The translations under genes and the position numbers were made by a program. Under the pieces are notes generated by a model. It was not told the origin of the DNA. It searched no databases and saw nothing but the letters and a program-made list of their open reading frames with translations. A stretch of 64,000 bases of DNA. Source: DASWOJ01 sp964242415 (GTDB lineage: Bacteria > Pseudomonadota > Alphaproteobacteria > Acetobacterales > Acetobacteraceae). Position 1 is the first letter of the stretch. Each line of letters opens with the position of its first letter. The DNA is taken from the NCBI GenBank assembly GCA_964242415.1, contig CAXTAT010000003.1, forward strand, positions 124,001-188,000. Reading direction: 5' to 3'. Positions 33,139-41,279 of this stretch are shown in pieces.

Positions 33139-35232
33139 ATGAACCGCTTCGCAAGCCTGGATAGCCTGCTGCACCCCGGCAGCGTCGCCGTGATCGGCGC
33201 CAGCACCGACGCGACGCGCATCGGCGGCCGGCCCATCGCCTACATGCTGTCCCAGGGCTACCAGGGTGCCATCCTGCCGGTGAACCCGAATCGGGCCGAG
33301 GTGCAGGGCGTGCGCGCCTATGCCTCCGTGGCCGACCTCCCCATGACGCCCGATACCGCCATCGTCGCCGTGCCCGCCGCGCAGGCCGTGCAGGCTGTGG
33401 ACGACCTTGGCGCGCGGGGCGTGAGTTCGGCCATCGTTTTCACCTCGGGGTTCGCGGAGGTGGAAACCGGGGCGGCGCTGCAGGCCCGCATGATGGACAA
33501 TGCCCGACGGCACGGCATGCGCCTGCTGGGGCCGAACTGCCTGGGCCTGTTCAACGCGCGGGTTGGCTTCTTCGGGACGTTTTCCAGCTCGTTCGAGAAC
33601 GGCTGGCCGCGGCCCGGCCGCATCGGCATCGCCAGCCAGAGCGGCGCCTATGGCACCCACGTCTTCTCCACCGCGCGCAACCGCGGCATCGGCACCCCCA
33701 TCTGCGTCACCACGGGCAACGAGGGCGACGTCACCATCGGCGACGTGATCGGCTGGATGGCCGAGGACCCCGACACCGACGTGATCGCCGCCTACGCCGA
33801 GGGCATCCGCGAGGCCGACAGCTTTCTCGCCGCCCTCGCCGCCGCCCGGGCGGCGCGCAAGCCGGTGGTGATGATGAAGGTCGGCACCAGCACCGTCGGC
33901 GCCCATGCCGCGCAGTCGCACACCGCCAGCATCGCCGGGGACGACGCCGTGACCAACGCCGTGCTGGCCGAGTTCGGCGTGGTCCGCGCCCGCACCACTG
34001 AGGAGATGCTCGACATCGCCCTCACTGCCACGCGGCGCATCTACCCGGTGCGCAACACCCTGGGCGTCATCACCATCAGCGGCGGCGCCGGCGTGCTGAT
34101 CTCGGACGCCGCGGAGGCGCTGGGCCTGCCGATGCCGGAGATGCCCAGCGCCGCCCAGGACCGCCTGCGGGCGCTGGTGCCGTTTTCCGCGCCGCGCAAC
34201 CCCGTCGATTGCACGGCGCAGGCGTTTAACGACCTCAGCCTGGTCGGCGCGTTCACCGACTCCATGCTGGACGATGGCGGCTACTCGTCGATCTTCGGCT
34301 TCTTCACCGGCGTCGGCGGCGCGGAGAGCATGGCGCCGCGCCTGCGCGCCCAACTGGCCGCCAGCATGGCCCGGCACCCGGACCGCCTCTGGGTGCTGTC
34401 CATCGTCGCCACCCCCGCGCGCATCGCCGAGTATGAGGCCGACGGCTTCGTGGTGTTCGAGGACCCGACCCGCGCCACCGTCGCCATTCACGCCATGGGC
34501 CGCTTCGGCGAGGGTTTTGCCCAGCCGCCGGGCTTGGCGCCCCCCGTGGTTCCGCCGATCGACCTGCCGCCGACCGCGCCGTCGGAGGCTGCGGCGAAGC
34601 GCCTGCTCGCCAAGGCTGGCATTCCCTCGGCACCCGAGGCTGCCTGCGCCACGGCGGAGGAGGCTGTCGCGGCGGCGGAGCGGTTCGGCTACCCCGTCGT
34701 GCTGAAGATTCTGTCACCCGACATTGTCCACAAGTCCGACATCGGCGGCGTCATCGTCGGCGTGCGCGACGCCGCCGGGGTGCGGGACGGGTTTGCCGCG
34801 GTACTTGCCCGCACACGCACGGCCCTGCCGGACGCGCGGATCGAGGGCGTGCTGGTCGCCAAGCAACTGCGCGGCGGCGTCGAGTGCATCCTCGGCATCA
34901 CGCAGGACCCGGTGTTCGGACCCGTCGCGGTATTCGGGCTGGGCGGCATCTTCGTCGAGGTGCTGCGTGACGTGGCGCTGCACCGCTGCCCCTTCGGCGT
35001 GGACGTGGCGGAGCGCATGATCCGCTCAATCCGTGCCGCGCCGGTGCTGCTGGGGGTGCGCGGGCGTCCACCGGCCGATATCGCGGCGCTGGCGGCCATG
35101 CTGTCGCGCTTGTCGGTGTTTGCGCACCAGGCGGGTCCGCGGCTGCGGGCGGTGGACCTGAACCCGGTGTTCGCCATGCCGGACGGGGAGGGCGCCTACG
35201 CCGTGGATGCGGTGATCGAGCTTGGGCATTGA
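33139..35232 (+). CDS. Acetyl-CoA synthetase (ADP-forming)-like acyl-CoA ligase, fused alpha and beta
   Basis: Interconverts an acyl-CoA and free acid with nucleotide phosphorylation, or acts as an NDP-forming acyl-CoA synthetase. The 697-aa protein has a CoA-binding domain (LLHPGSVAVIGASTDATRIG), a succinyl-CoA-synthetase-like flavodoxin region with the phospho-His segment AHAAQSHTASIAGDD, and a C-terminal ATP-grasp domain from about residue 475 (FGYPVVLKILSPDIVHKSDI). The start at 33139 gives the family N-terminus MNRFASLDSLLHPGS. It is followed by an enoyl-CoA hydratase gene 35 bp downstream. The natural substrate cannot be told from sequence. Confidence 0.9.
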   Translation: MNRFASLDSLLHPGSVAVIGASTDATRIGGRPIAYMLSQGYQGAILPVNPNRAEVQGVRAYASVADLPMTPDTAIVAVPAAQAVQAVDDLGARGVSSAIVFTSGFAEVETGAALQARMMDNARRHGMRLLGPNCLGLFNARVGFFGTFSSSFENGWPRPGRIGIASQSGAYGTHVFSTARNRGIGTPICVTTGNEGDVTIGDVIGWMAEDPDTDVIAAYAEGIREADSFLAALAAARAARKPVVMMKVGTSTVGAHAAQSHTASIAGDDAVTNAVLAEFGVVRARTTEEMLDIALTATRRIYPVRNTLGVITISGGAGVLISDAAEALGLPMPEMPSAAQDRLRALVPFSAPRNPVDCTAQAFNDLSLVGAFTDSMLDDGGYSSIFGFFTGVGGAESMAPRLRAQLAASMARHPDRLWVLSIVATPARIAEYEADGFVVFEDPTRATVAIHAMGRFGEGFAQPPGLAPPVVPPIDLPPTAPSEAAAKRLLAKAGIPSAPEAACATAEEAVAAAERFGYPVVLKILSPDIVHKSDIGGVIVGVRDAAGVRDGFAAVLARTRTALPDARIEGVLVAKQLRGGVECILGITQDPVFGPVAVFGLGGIFVEVLRDVALHRCPFGVDVAERMIRSIRAAPVLLGVRGRPPADIAALAAMLSRLSVFAHQAGPRLRAVDLNPVFAMPDGEGAYAVDAVIELGH

Positions 35233-35267
35233 TCAGGCCGGGCGATGATCAAGCGGGGAGCGGGAGC

Positions 35268-36026
35268 ATGATGCTGCGGGAGTCGCGTGATGGCCTGACG
35301 GCGGTCTTGACCCTGGATTATCCGGAGCGCCGCAACGCCCTGGCGATCCCGATGCGGCAGCAACTGGTGGATGCGCTGGAGCGGATCGAGGCGGACCTGA
35401 CCCTCCGCGCCATAGTCATCACTGGCGCTGGCGGCACGTTCTGCGCCGGTGGCGACATCAGCGGCATGGATGCGGGCGACCTGGCCGCGGGGCGTGAGCG
35501 GTTCCGGCTGACGCATCGGCTGGTGCGCCTGCTGATCAAGTCGGGGAAGCCGGTGTTGGCCGCCGTCGAGGGCTGGTGTGTCGGCGCCGGGCTGTCGTTG
35601 GCGATGTGTTGCGATACGGTTGTGGCGGCGGCGGATGCGAAGTTCGCGGCCGGCTTCGGCAAGGTCGGTCTGATCGCCGATTTGGGATTGCTGCATACCC
35701 TGCCGGCCCGTATTGGGCAGGGGCGGGCGCGGCAATTCTTTCTTTATGGGGACGTCGTGGACACCGACTATGCCGACCGCATCGGCCTGGTTGACCGTAC
35801 AACCGCACCTGGCGAGACGCTGGCGGCGACACTGCGCCACGCTCGGCGATTCGCGGACGCAGCCCCGCTGCCGATCGCGCTGACCAAGCAGCACCTCGCC
35901 GCCGGACTGGATGCTGCATTGGATTGGGAACGGGAGGCGCAGTCTGGGCTATTCCTGACTGCCGACCATGCAGAGGGTAAGGCGGCTTTTCTAGCTAAAC
36001 GCACGCCGAGCTTTCGAGGCGTGTGA
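35268..36026 (+). CDS. Enoyl-CoA hydratase/isomerase family protein
   Basis: A crotonase-fold enzyme acting on acyl-CoA thioesters. The 252-aa protein has LDYPERRNALAIPMRQQLVD, the oxyanion-hole segments GTFCAGGDISGMDAG and VEGWCVGAGLSLAMCCDTVV, and FAAGFGKVGLIADLGLLHTL. The first of the two usual hydratase Glu positions appears as Phe/Gly-rich sequence, so isomerase or hydrolase activity is possible. Two adjacent ATGs are at 35268 and 35271. It probably forms a unit with the upstream acyl-CoA ligase. Confidence 0.88.
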   Translation: MMLRESRDGLTAVLTLDYPERRNALAIPMRQQLVDALERIEADLTLRAIVITGAGGTFCAGGDISGMDAGDLAAGRERFRLTHRLVRLLIKSGKPVLAAVEGWCVGAGLSLAMCCDTVVAAADAKFAAGFGKVGLIADLGLLHTLPARIGQGRARQFFLYGDVVDTDYADRIGLVDRTTAPGETLAATLRHARRFADAAPLPIALTKQHLAAGLDAALDWEREAQSGLFLTADHAEGKAAFLAKRTPSFRGV

Positions 36027-36068
36027 CGGATAAAGTCTTTTGCCTGAATTGGCTTTTCAGCTCAAATT

Positions 36069-36120
36069 ACCGTAAAAAGCTAAAAGCGGCCACGTTAGGC
36101 CGTTTCAGACTTTTTACGGT
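36069..36120. terminator. Bidirectional intrinsic terminator between convergent genes
   Basis: An imperfect palindrome: ACCGTAAAAAGCTAAAAGCG with GCC, loop ACGTTA, then GGCCGTTTCAGACTTTTTAC with GGT. A GC core (GCGGCC/GGCCGT) is flanked by A-rich and T-rich sides, so it would end transcription in both directions. It lies between the hydratase gene (plus) and a small secreted protein gene (minus), both of which point toward it. Confidence 0.75.
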
Positions 36121-36175
36121 TGCAGGGCGTAGGCTATTCGGTCATCAGGCCACGACCGCCATAGGGCGATTTGGC

Positions 36176-36466
36176 CTACTTGCCCAGGTTTGGGACACCC
36201 TCGCCGAATCTTGGCGCTTCTGTTTCAGTCTCCGGACTGTTGCCGCCACTGTCGCTCACTGCTCCCGTTGGGCTGGCGCTGAACAGCACGCCGCTCTCCG
36301 GCCCGGTAGTGAAGCCCGCCCGGTCCGAAGGTGATCCATCATCACGGTTGTAGCCAGCCGTCGGGGCCGCGGTCCAGACTTTGGTGTCCTTGGCCGGAGC
36401 ACGCGCAGTCTGTGCCAGTGCGGGAGTTGCAAGCACGGCAAGAGCCAAAATGATGGTTGCGCGCAT
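36176..36466 (-). CDS. Small exported hypothetical protein (96 aa)
   Basis: No family is recognised. The signal peptide is clear (MRATIILALAVLATPALAQT). The mature part is small, polar and probably disordered (WTAAPTAGYNRDDGSPSDRA, then SGVLFSASPTGAVSDSGGNS) with an acidic end. GAAGGAGCG lies 8-9 bp before the ATG, a strong ribosome-binding site, which supports a real gene. Convergent with the hydratase gene across a bidirectional terminator. Confidence 0.75.
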   Translation of the reverse strand: MRATIILALAVLATPALAQTARAPAKDTKVWTAAPTAGYNRDDGSPSDRAGFTTGPESGVLFSASPTGAVSDSGGNSPETETEAPRFGEGVPNLGK

Positions 36467-36793
36467 GAATAAACGCTCCTTCGCTGGTCTGAACGTAACC
36501 GTACGCGGTCGAGTTGCCAGCGCCGCAGAGTTGCACTCTTCACGACGTAGTTAGCGTGAGCTATGTTCCCGGTCTGGGTTCCCCTCACGCTCACGGCGGC
36601 AGTGTTCCAGGCCCAGGTGTCAAACGAGGAATATGGCGCCGCAACGACGGCGCCGGTTGCCGATCGGCTTGGCTTGTCTTGGGCGCAATCGGTATGTCAA
36701 CCCAGTTGGGGCAGTCCTGCTAGGGCGGTACTAAACCGCCGCGATTTGCTCCGCGCCACAGTGCAACCTCCTCCCTGGAGCAATCAGGCAGCC
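36467..36793. other. Intergenic region, about 330 bp
   Basis: Contains the upstream region of the small secreted protein gene at its left end. Open frames here have no ribosome-binding site or protein-like sequence. A short hairpin GGCGGT-ACTAA-ACCGCC (36724-36740) lies downstream of the hydrolase gene stop at 36794 but lacks a T run. GC content is lower than in neighbouring genes. Nothing else is seen. Confidence 0.6.
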
Positions 36794-37822
36794 TTACGCA
36801 AAGAGCGCCGCGATGCCGGCAGGGTCCACATCGGCCAGGGTGGCGGGCGACCAGTGCGGGGTCCGGTCCTTGTCCACCACCATGGCGCGGACGCCTTCGA
36901 GGAAGTCGGGGTGGCGCGTCGCGTGCCGGGTCAACGCCAACTCGGCTTGCAAGCATTCCTCCAGCGTGCGGCCGGCGCCACGGCGAAGCAACTCGTGGGA
37001 CCACAGGACGGAACTGGGCGACGCCGCGTGCAGTGCCGCCAGCGTCTCCTGCGCCCATTCGGACCCGGCCCGTTGGAGTGCGGCGACGATTTCCGGCACG
37101 CTGCCGGCCTCGAAGCAGCGGACTTGCCGGGCCACCTCCGGCATCCTGCCACGGGGCGGCGCAACTGCGGCGTCGGTCAGCACGGCCACGCCGTCTTCTG
37201 CGATCTCATCACCGAGGGTGGACAGGCGGGCGCGGGCGACGAAGTGGGTTGCCACGCCGACCCAGGCAGCGTCCGCGCCGTCCAGCCGGGCGCCGGTCAA
37301 CCCCATATACATCCCATAACCCCGGCGCAACCGCGGCAACACATAACTGGCACCAACATCGGGGAACAACGCGATGCCGGTCTCCGGCATGGCGAATAGG
37401 GAAGCTTCGGTGGCCACCCGGGCGGCGCCATGGACCGCCAGGCCCATGCCGCCACCCATGCATACGCCATCCACCAGCGCCACGTAGGGTTTGGGATAAC
37501 GGGCAATGGCGAGGTTCAAGGCGTACTCGGCGGCAAAGAATGCCTCGATGCCGCAGTGGTCCCGGTCCAAGGCCATGCCGCGGATCAGCCGGATATCGCC
37601 GCCGGCACAGAACGCCCGCCCGCCCGCGGCCTCGATCACCACGGCATCGACCGCGGGATCATCGCGCCATCCCGACAGCGCCATGCTGATTGTCGCCATC
37701 ATCCCCATGTCCAAGGCGTTCAATGCCTTGGGCCGGTTGAGCGTGATCCGCCCGATCCGCCCTTGGCGCCGGGTGATCACGGTGGCCTCGTCAGGCTGCG
37801 GCACGGCCGGGCGCCTGATCAA
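36794..37822 (-). CDS. 3-hydroxyisobutyryl-CoA hydrolase (HIBCH-type enoyl-CoA hydratase family)
   Basis: Hydrolyses 3-hydroxyisobutyryl-CoA in valine breakdown, freeing CoA. The 342-aa protein is longer than ordinary crotonases, as HIBCH proteins are. Motifs: RITLNRPKALNALDMGMMAT, GRAFCAGGDIRLIRGMA, DGVCMGGGMGLAVHGAARVA and AMPETGIALFPDVGASYVLP. The C-terminal part (TLEECLQAELALTRHATRHP, then DFLEGVRAMVVDKDRTPHWS) is typical. No other valine genes are adjacent. Confidence 0.92.
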   Translation of the reverse strand: MIRRPAVPQPDEATVITRRQGRIGRITLNRPKALNALDMGMMATISMALSGWRDDPAVDAVVIEAAGGRAFCAGGDIRLIRGMALDRDHCGIEAFFAAEYALNLAIARYPKPYVALVDGVCMGGGMGLAVHGAARVATEASLFAMPETGIALFPDVGASYVLPRLRRGYGMYMGLTGARLDGADAAWVGVATHFVARARLSTLGDEIAEDGVAVLTDAAVAPPRGRMPEVARQVRCFEAGSVPEIVAALQRAGSEWAQETLAALHAASPSSVLWSHELLRRGAGRTLEECLQAELALTRHATRHPDFLEGVRAMVVDKDRTPHWSPATLADVDPAGIAALFA

Positions 37823-37856
37823 ACACGCCCGGCCCTACGTCGCCCAGCAACGCCAC

Positions 37857-38315
37857 TTAGCGCCGCGACATCAGCCGCGACGCAATCGCTCCAGCCAGTC
37901 GGACGGTGCCGCGCGGCTTCACGACGGTCACCGTGCGCCCACGGCGGAACGCCATTCCCGCCGCCTCGCCAGCCAACGACATCATGGTCACCGATCCCTT
38001 GAGGTCGATCAGGGCCTGCTTGCGGATGGCCAACGCCTCCTCCTCGATCGCACTCGGAATGCTCTTCAGCGCCTTCAAGCCACAAATGCCGGCAACGATC
38101 AGGTCCAGCGCCAACAGAATTAGGCTGGCCACCAGCGACGAGACATACAGCAACAGCACCTCGTAAAGCACGATGTGCACCAGGACGAGGACACCCAGGC
38201 CGAATACGGCGGCAACCGCGCCATATACTGCCCGCAGGGACTGGCGGCTCGCCAACTGGCGGAGGCGCAACGCCTCCGCGTTCGCGGCGACCTTTGCGAG
38301 TTCGACCGCGCGCAT
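37857..38315 (-). CDS. Hypothetical membrane protein, holin-like (phage holin III / YqjE-type)
   Basis: A 152-aa protein with an amphipathic N-terminal helix, two long hydrophobic helices (AVYGAVAAVFGLGVLVLVHI and LYVSSLVASLILLALDLIVA) and a basic C-terminus. The layout resembles the YqjE / holin-superfamily-III proteins that are usually encoded beside YqjD/ElaB-type (DUF883) proteins. The gene at 38320-38589 is exactly such a partner, 4 bp away. Function is unknown; the family is associated with membrane and stress adaptation. Confidence 0.7.
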   Translation of the reverse strand: MRAVELAKVAANAEALRLRQLASRQSLRAVYGAVAAVFGLGVLVLVHIVLYEVLLLYVSSLVASLILLALDLIVAGICGLKALKSIPSAIEEEALAIRKQALIDLKGSVTMMSLAGEAAGMAFRRGRTVTVVKPRGTVRLAGAIASRLMSRR

Positions 38316-38319
38316 CGGC

Positions 38320-38589
38320 TTAACGCGCGATGCGGCCGAGGAGGTAACCGACCCCTGCCGCGATCAGGATGGCGGTCAAGGGGGACTCGCGCACCTGCTC
38401 GGACAGCATCTCGGCCTGGTCGGACGCCATGTCCTTGGCCTGGCTGGCGTACTCGCTCGCCTGGTCGGCGGCGTTGGACAGCGCGGGGGTGACGCGCTCG
38501 GACATCAGGGTCTGCACCTGGTCGCGAAGCTGGGCGATCTGCGCCTTGGCGTCCTGCATGGTATCGTTGACGTTGTCTGACATGGCCAT
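38320..38589 (-). CDS. DUF883 (ElaB/YqjD-like) membrane-anchored protein
   Basis: An 89-aa protein with a charged helical N-terminal part (NDTMQDAKAQIAQLRDQVQT, SNAADQASEYASQAKDMASD) and a C-terminal glycine-zipper helix ESPLTAILIAAGVGYLLGRI ending AR. This is the ElaB/YqjD pattern; family members bind ribosomes at the inner membrane in stationary phase in E. coli. ATG at 38589 was chosen because GGAG lies 7 bp upstream. It is followed by the holin-like gene after 4 bp, forming an operon. Confidence 0.85.
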   Translation of the reverse strand: MAMSDNVNDTMQDAKAQIAQLRDQVQTLMSERVTPALSNAADQASEYASQAKDMASDQAEMLSEQVRESPLTAILIAAGVGYLLGRIAR

Positions 38590-38658
38590 GGTTGTTCTCC
38601 GTTGCTGATGCTGGGTCAACGCAACGGATTCCAGGGGGTTGCCAGGTGGGCGCGAAAT

Positions 38659-38682
38659 GGGGGCGGCTGGCGCGCCGCCCCC
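38659..38682 (-). terminator. Possible intrinsic terminator after the CoxL-type gene
   Basis: A perfect 9-bp stem GGGGGCGGC/GCCGCCCCC with loop TGGCGC lies 36 bp past the stop of the molybdenum hydroxylase gene. Read on the minus strand it is followed only by ATTTCGCG, a weak T tract. A 14-bp direct repeat (CCGGTCATGCCACG, 2.5 copies, 38686-38720) lies between it and the stop codon. Confidence 0.5.
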
Positions 38683-38717
38683 AGCCCGGTCATGCCACGC
38701 CGGTCATGCCACGCCGG

Positions 38718-41060
38718 TCAGGCAGCCTGCGCCAGGTGGATCGCCTTCCACACCTTTTCTGGCGTCGCCGGCATGTCGATGCTCTGCACCCCGGCGCCGC
38801 GCAGCGCGTCCACCACGGCGTTGATCAGGGCCGGCGGGCTGCCGACGGCGCCGGCCTCCCCGGCGCCCTTCACGCCGAGCGGGTTGCTGACGCAGGGCAC
38901 CTCGATCAGATCTACCTCGATGTCCGGCAGGTCGGCGGCGCGGGGCAGCGCGTAGTCCATGAAGCTGCCGGACAGCAACTGGCCGCTGGCCGGGTCGTAG
39001 GACGTGCGCTCCAGGATGGCCTGGCCCATGCCCTGCGCCACGCCGCCATGCACCTGGCCGCGCACGATCATCGGGTTCACCGCCTTGCCCACGTCATCGC
39101 ATACGATGTAGCGCATCACCTGGATCATCCCCGTGTCGGGATCGACCTCAACCTCGGCCATGTGGCAGCCATTGGGGAAGGTATGCACGTCGATCTTGGC
39201 GACCTCGGCCGCGTCGAGCTGCGTTGCCTCCTGCCCGGCGGCGGCTCGGGCGCGCTGGGCGGTGGCCAACTCCAGGATGCCCAGGCCGCGGTCGGTGCCG
39301 GCCACGCTGAACCGGCCGGCCCCGCCCTCGCCGATGCCGAACTCGATGTCGGCGACGGAGGCCTCCAGCGCCTCGGAGGCGGCCTGCTTGCCCTTCTCGA
39401 TCACGCTGGCGGCGGTGACCAGGATCGCCTGGCCCTCGGAGTACAGGCTGCGCGCGCCGCCGGTGCCGCCGCCGGTCGGGATGCTGTCGGTGTCGCCTTG
39501 GCGGATGCGGACCTTGTAGCCGTCGATGCCAAGCTGATCGACCGTCAACTGCACATACGCCGTCTCATGACCCTGGCCGGTGCTCTGCGTGCCGACGTAA
39601 ACGTCCACGAAGCCGTCATCGGCGAAGCGGATCTCCGCCCGCTCGCTCGGCGCGCCGCCGGTCGCCTCCAGGTAGTAAGCCATGCCGATGCCGCGCTTCA
39701 TCCCGCGCGCCGCGCTGCCCGCCCGGCGGCCCTCGAAGCCTGCCCAATCCATCTTCTCCAGCGCCGCGTCCAGCACACGGCCGAAGTCGCCGCTGTCGTA
39801 GGTCTGCTGCATCGCGGTCACGTACGGCATGGCGGACGGCTGCACCATGTTGCGGCGGCGCAACTCCACCCGGTCGATGCCGACCTCGGCCGCGGCGGCG
39901 TCGATCAGCCGCTCGACGATGTAGTTGCTCTCCGGCCGGCCGGCGCCGCGGTAGGCGTCCACGGGGACGGTGTTGGTGAACACGCCGATGACGTTGGCGT
40001 AGATCGCCTGGAAGCCGTACACGCTGGCCAGCACCTTGGTCCCCGCCAGGGTCGGGATCATCGGCGCGTAGGTGGACAGGTAGGCGCCCATGTTGGCGAC
40101 GTTGCGGACGCGCATCGCCAGGAACTTGCCGTCCGCATCCAGCGCCAGCTCGCCGCGGGTGATGTTGTCGCGGCCGTGCGTGTCGGACAGGAACGCCTCG
40201 CTGCGCTCGCTGGCCCACTTCACGGGCCGGCCGAGCTTGCGGGCGGCGTAGCAGGTCAGCGCGTGCTCGGCATACAGGAACAGCTTCATGCCGAAGCCGC
40301 CGCCGACGTCGGGCGTCACCACGCGGAAGCGGTCCTCGGGCACGTTGAAGATGGCGCTGCCGAGAAGCTGCTTGATGCCCCAGCCGCCCTGGGTGTTGGT
40401 GGTCAGCGTCCAGCGCCCGGTCGCGGCGTCATACTCGGCGGCGGCGGCGCGGGCCTCCATGCTGGCGACGACGATGCGGTTGTTCACGACCGTCAGGCCG
40501 GTGACGTGGGCGGCCCCGGTGAACAGGGCGTCAACCTTGGCCTTGTCGCCGGTATCCCAGTCGAAGCACTGGTTGCCGCCGGCCTGCGGCCACACCTGCG
40601 GCTGGCCCTCGTCCAGCGCGGCGCCCAGGTCGGTGATGCTGTCCTGGACGTCGTAATCGACCATGACGGTCTCCAGCGCGTCGCGGGCGGCCTGGTGGGT
40701 TTCGGCGACGATGAAGGCGACGGGGTCGCCGACGTGGCGGACCTGCTCGATGGCCAGCACGGGGTGGGGCACGTCGGCGCGGGCGGTGCCGTCGCGGTTC
40801 TTCAGCGGAATGGCGCAGGGTAGGCCGCCGATGCCGTCCGCGGCCAGGTCGGCGCCGGTGTAGACGGCGAGCACGCCGGGCAGCGCGGCGGCGGCGGCCG
40901 TGTCGATGGCGGTGATGCGGGCGGCGGCGTGCGGGCTGCGAAGGACGACGCCGAACACCTCGCCGGGGAGGGAGATGTCGTCGGTGTAGCGGCCCTCGCC
41001 GATCAGCAGGCGGGGGTCCTCGACGCGGCGGACCGGCTGGGCCATTCCGAACTTGGTCAT
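38718..41060 (-). CDS. Molybdenum hydroxylase large subunit (xanthine dehydrogenase / CoxL family)
   Basis: The molybdopterin-cytosine-dinucleotide-binding subunit of an aerobic CO-dehydrogenase-like or aldehyde/xanthine-type hydroxylase. The 780-aa length is normal. Motifs: GEGRYTDDISLPGEVFGVVL, TPDVGGGFGMKLFLYAEHAL, TVPVDAYRGAGRPESNYIVE and the active-site Glu in LGVKGAGEAGAVGSPPALIN. The loop AYRGAGR is the form II type; the AYRCSFR of true CO dehydrogenase is absent. Medium (FAD) and small (2Fe-2S) subunits are not encoded next to it. Start at 41060 (MTKFGMAQPVRRVEDPRLL). Substrate unknown. Confidence 0.92.
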   Translation of the reverse strand: MTKFGMAQPVRRVEDPRLLIGEGRYTDDISLPGEVFGVVLRSPHAAARITAIDTAAAAALPGVLAVYTGADLAADGIGGLPCAIPLKNRDGTARADVPHPVLAIEQVRHVGDPVAFIVAETHQAARDALETVMVDYDVQDSITDLGAALDEGQPQVWPQAGGNQCFDWDTGDKAKVDALFTGAAHVTGLTVVNNRIVVASMEARAAAAEYDAATGRWTLTTNTQGGWGIKQLLGSAIFNVPEDRFRVVTPDVGGGFGMKLFLYAEHALTCYAARKLGRPVKWASERSEAFLSDTHGRDNITRGELALDADGKFLAMRVRNVANMGAYLSTYAPMIPTLAGTKVLASVYGFQAIYANVIGVFTNTVPVDAYRGAGRPESNYIVERLIDAAAAEVGIDRVELRRRNMVQPSAMPYVTAMQQTYDSGDFGRVLDAALEKMDWAGFEGRRAGSAARGMKRGIGMAYYLEATGGAPSERAEIRFADDGFVDVYVGTQSTGQGHETAYVQLTVDQLGIDGYKVRIRQGDTDSIPTGGGTGGARSLYSEGQAILVTAASVIEKGKQAASEALEASVADIEFGIGEGGAGRFSVAGTDRGLGILELATAQRARAAAGQEATQLDAAEVAKIDVHTFPNGCHMAEVEVDPDTGMIQVMRYIVCDDVGKAVNPMIVRGQVHGGVAQGMGQAILERTSYDPASGQLLSGSFMDYALPRAADLPDIEVDLIEVPCVSNPLGVKGAGEAGAVGSPPALINAVVDALRGAGVQSIDMPATPEKVWKAIHLAQAA

Positions 41061-41136
41061 GCGGGCGCTTCCTTGGTTGGTGACGGCTGGTGGTATAGTT
41101 ACGGTCGCCAGCGAAAAGGGGAAGCCCCACCTGCTG

Positions 41137-41279
41137 CTCCCTCTCCCTCCGGGAGAGGGTTGGGGTGAGGGAGGCGGCAAGGGCAGACCTGTCCGGGGGC
41201 GGTGCGGCTGGCGCTGCTGCTGGAACGCTCCGTGCTTGCCGCTTCCCTCACCCCGGCCCTCTCCCGGAGGGAGAGGGAG
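41137..41279. repeat. REPIN-like inverted-repeat element, copy C
   Basis: Left arm CTCCCTCTCCCTCCGGGAGA, continuing GGGTTGGGGTGAGGGAGGCGGCAAG, faces right arm CTTGCCGCTTCCCTCACCCC with GGCCCTCTCCCGGAGGGAGAGGGAG. The arms extend inward in this copy (GGCGGCAAG/CTTGCCGC). It starts 77 bp before the CoxL-type start codon and ends directly against the stop codon of the RND transporter gene. Confidence 0.92.

Noticed and set aside
38592..40823. A 743-codon plus-strand open frame opposite the CoxL-type gene
   Set aside because: The sequence is Gly/Ala/His/Arg-rich without motifs; the minus strand encodes a full molybdenum hydroxylase subunit.
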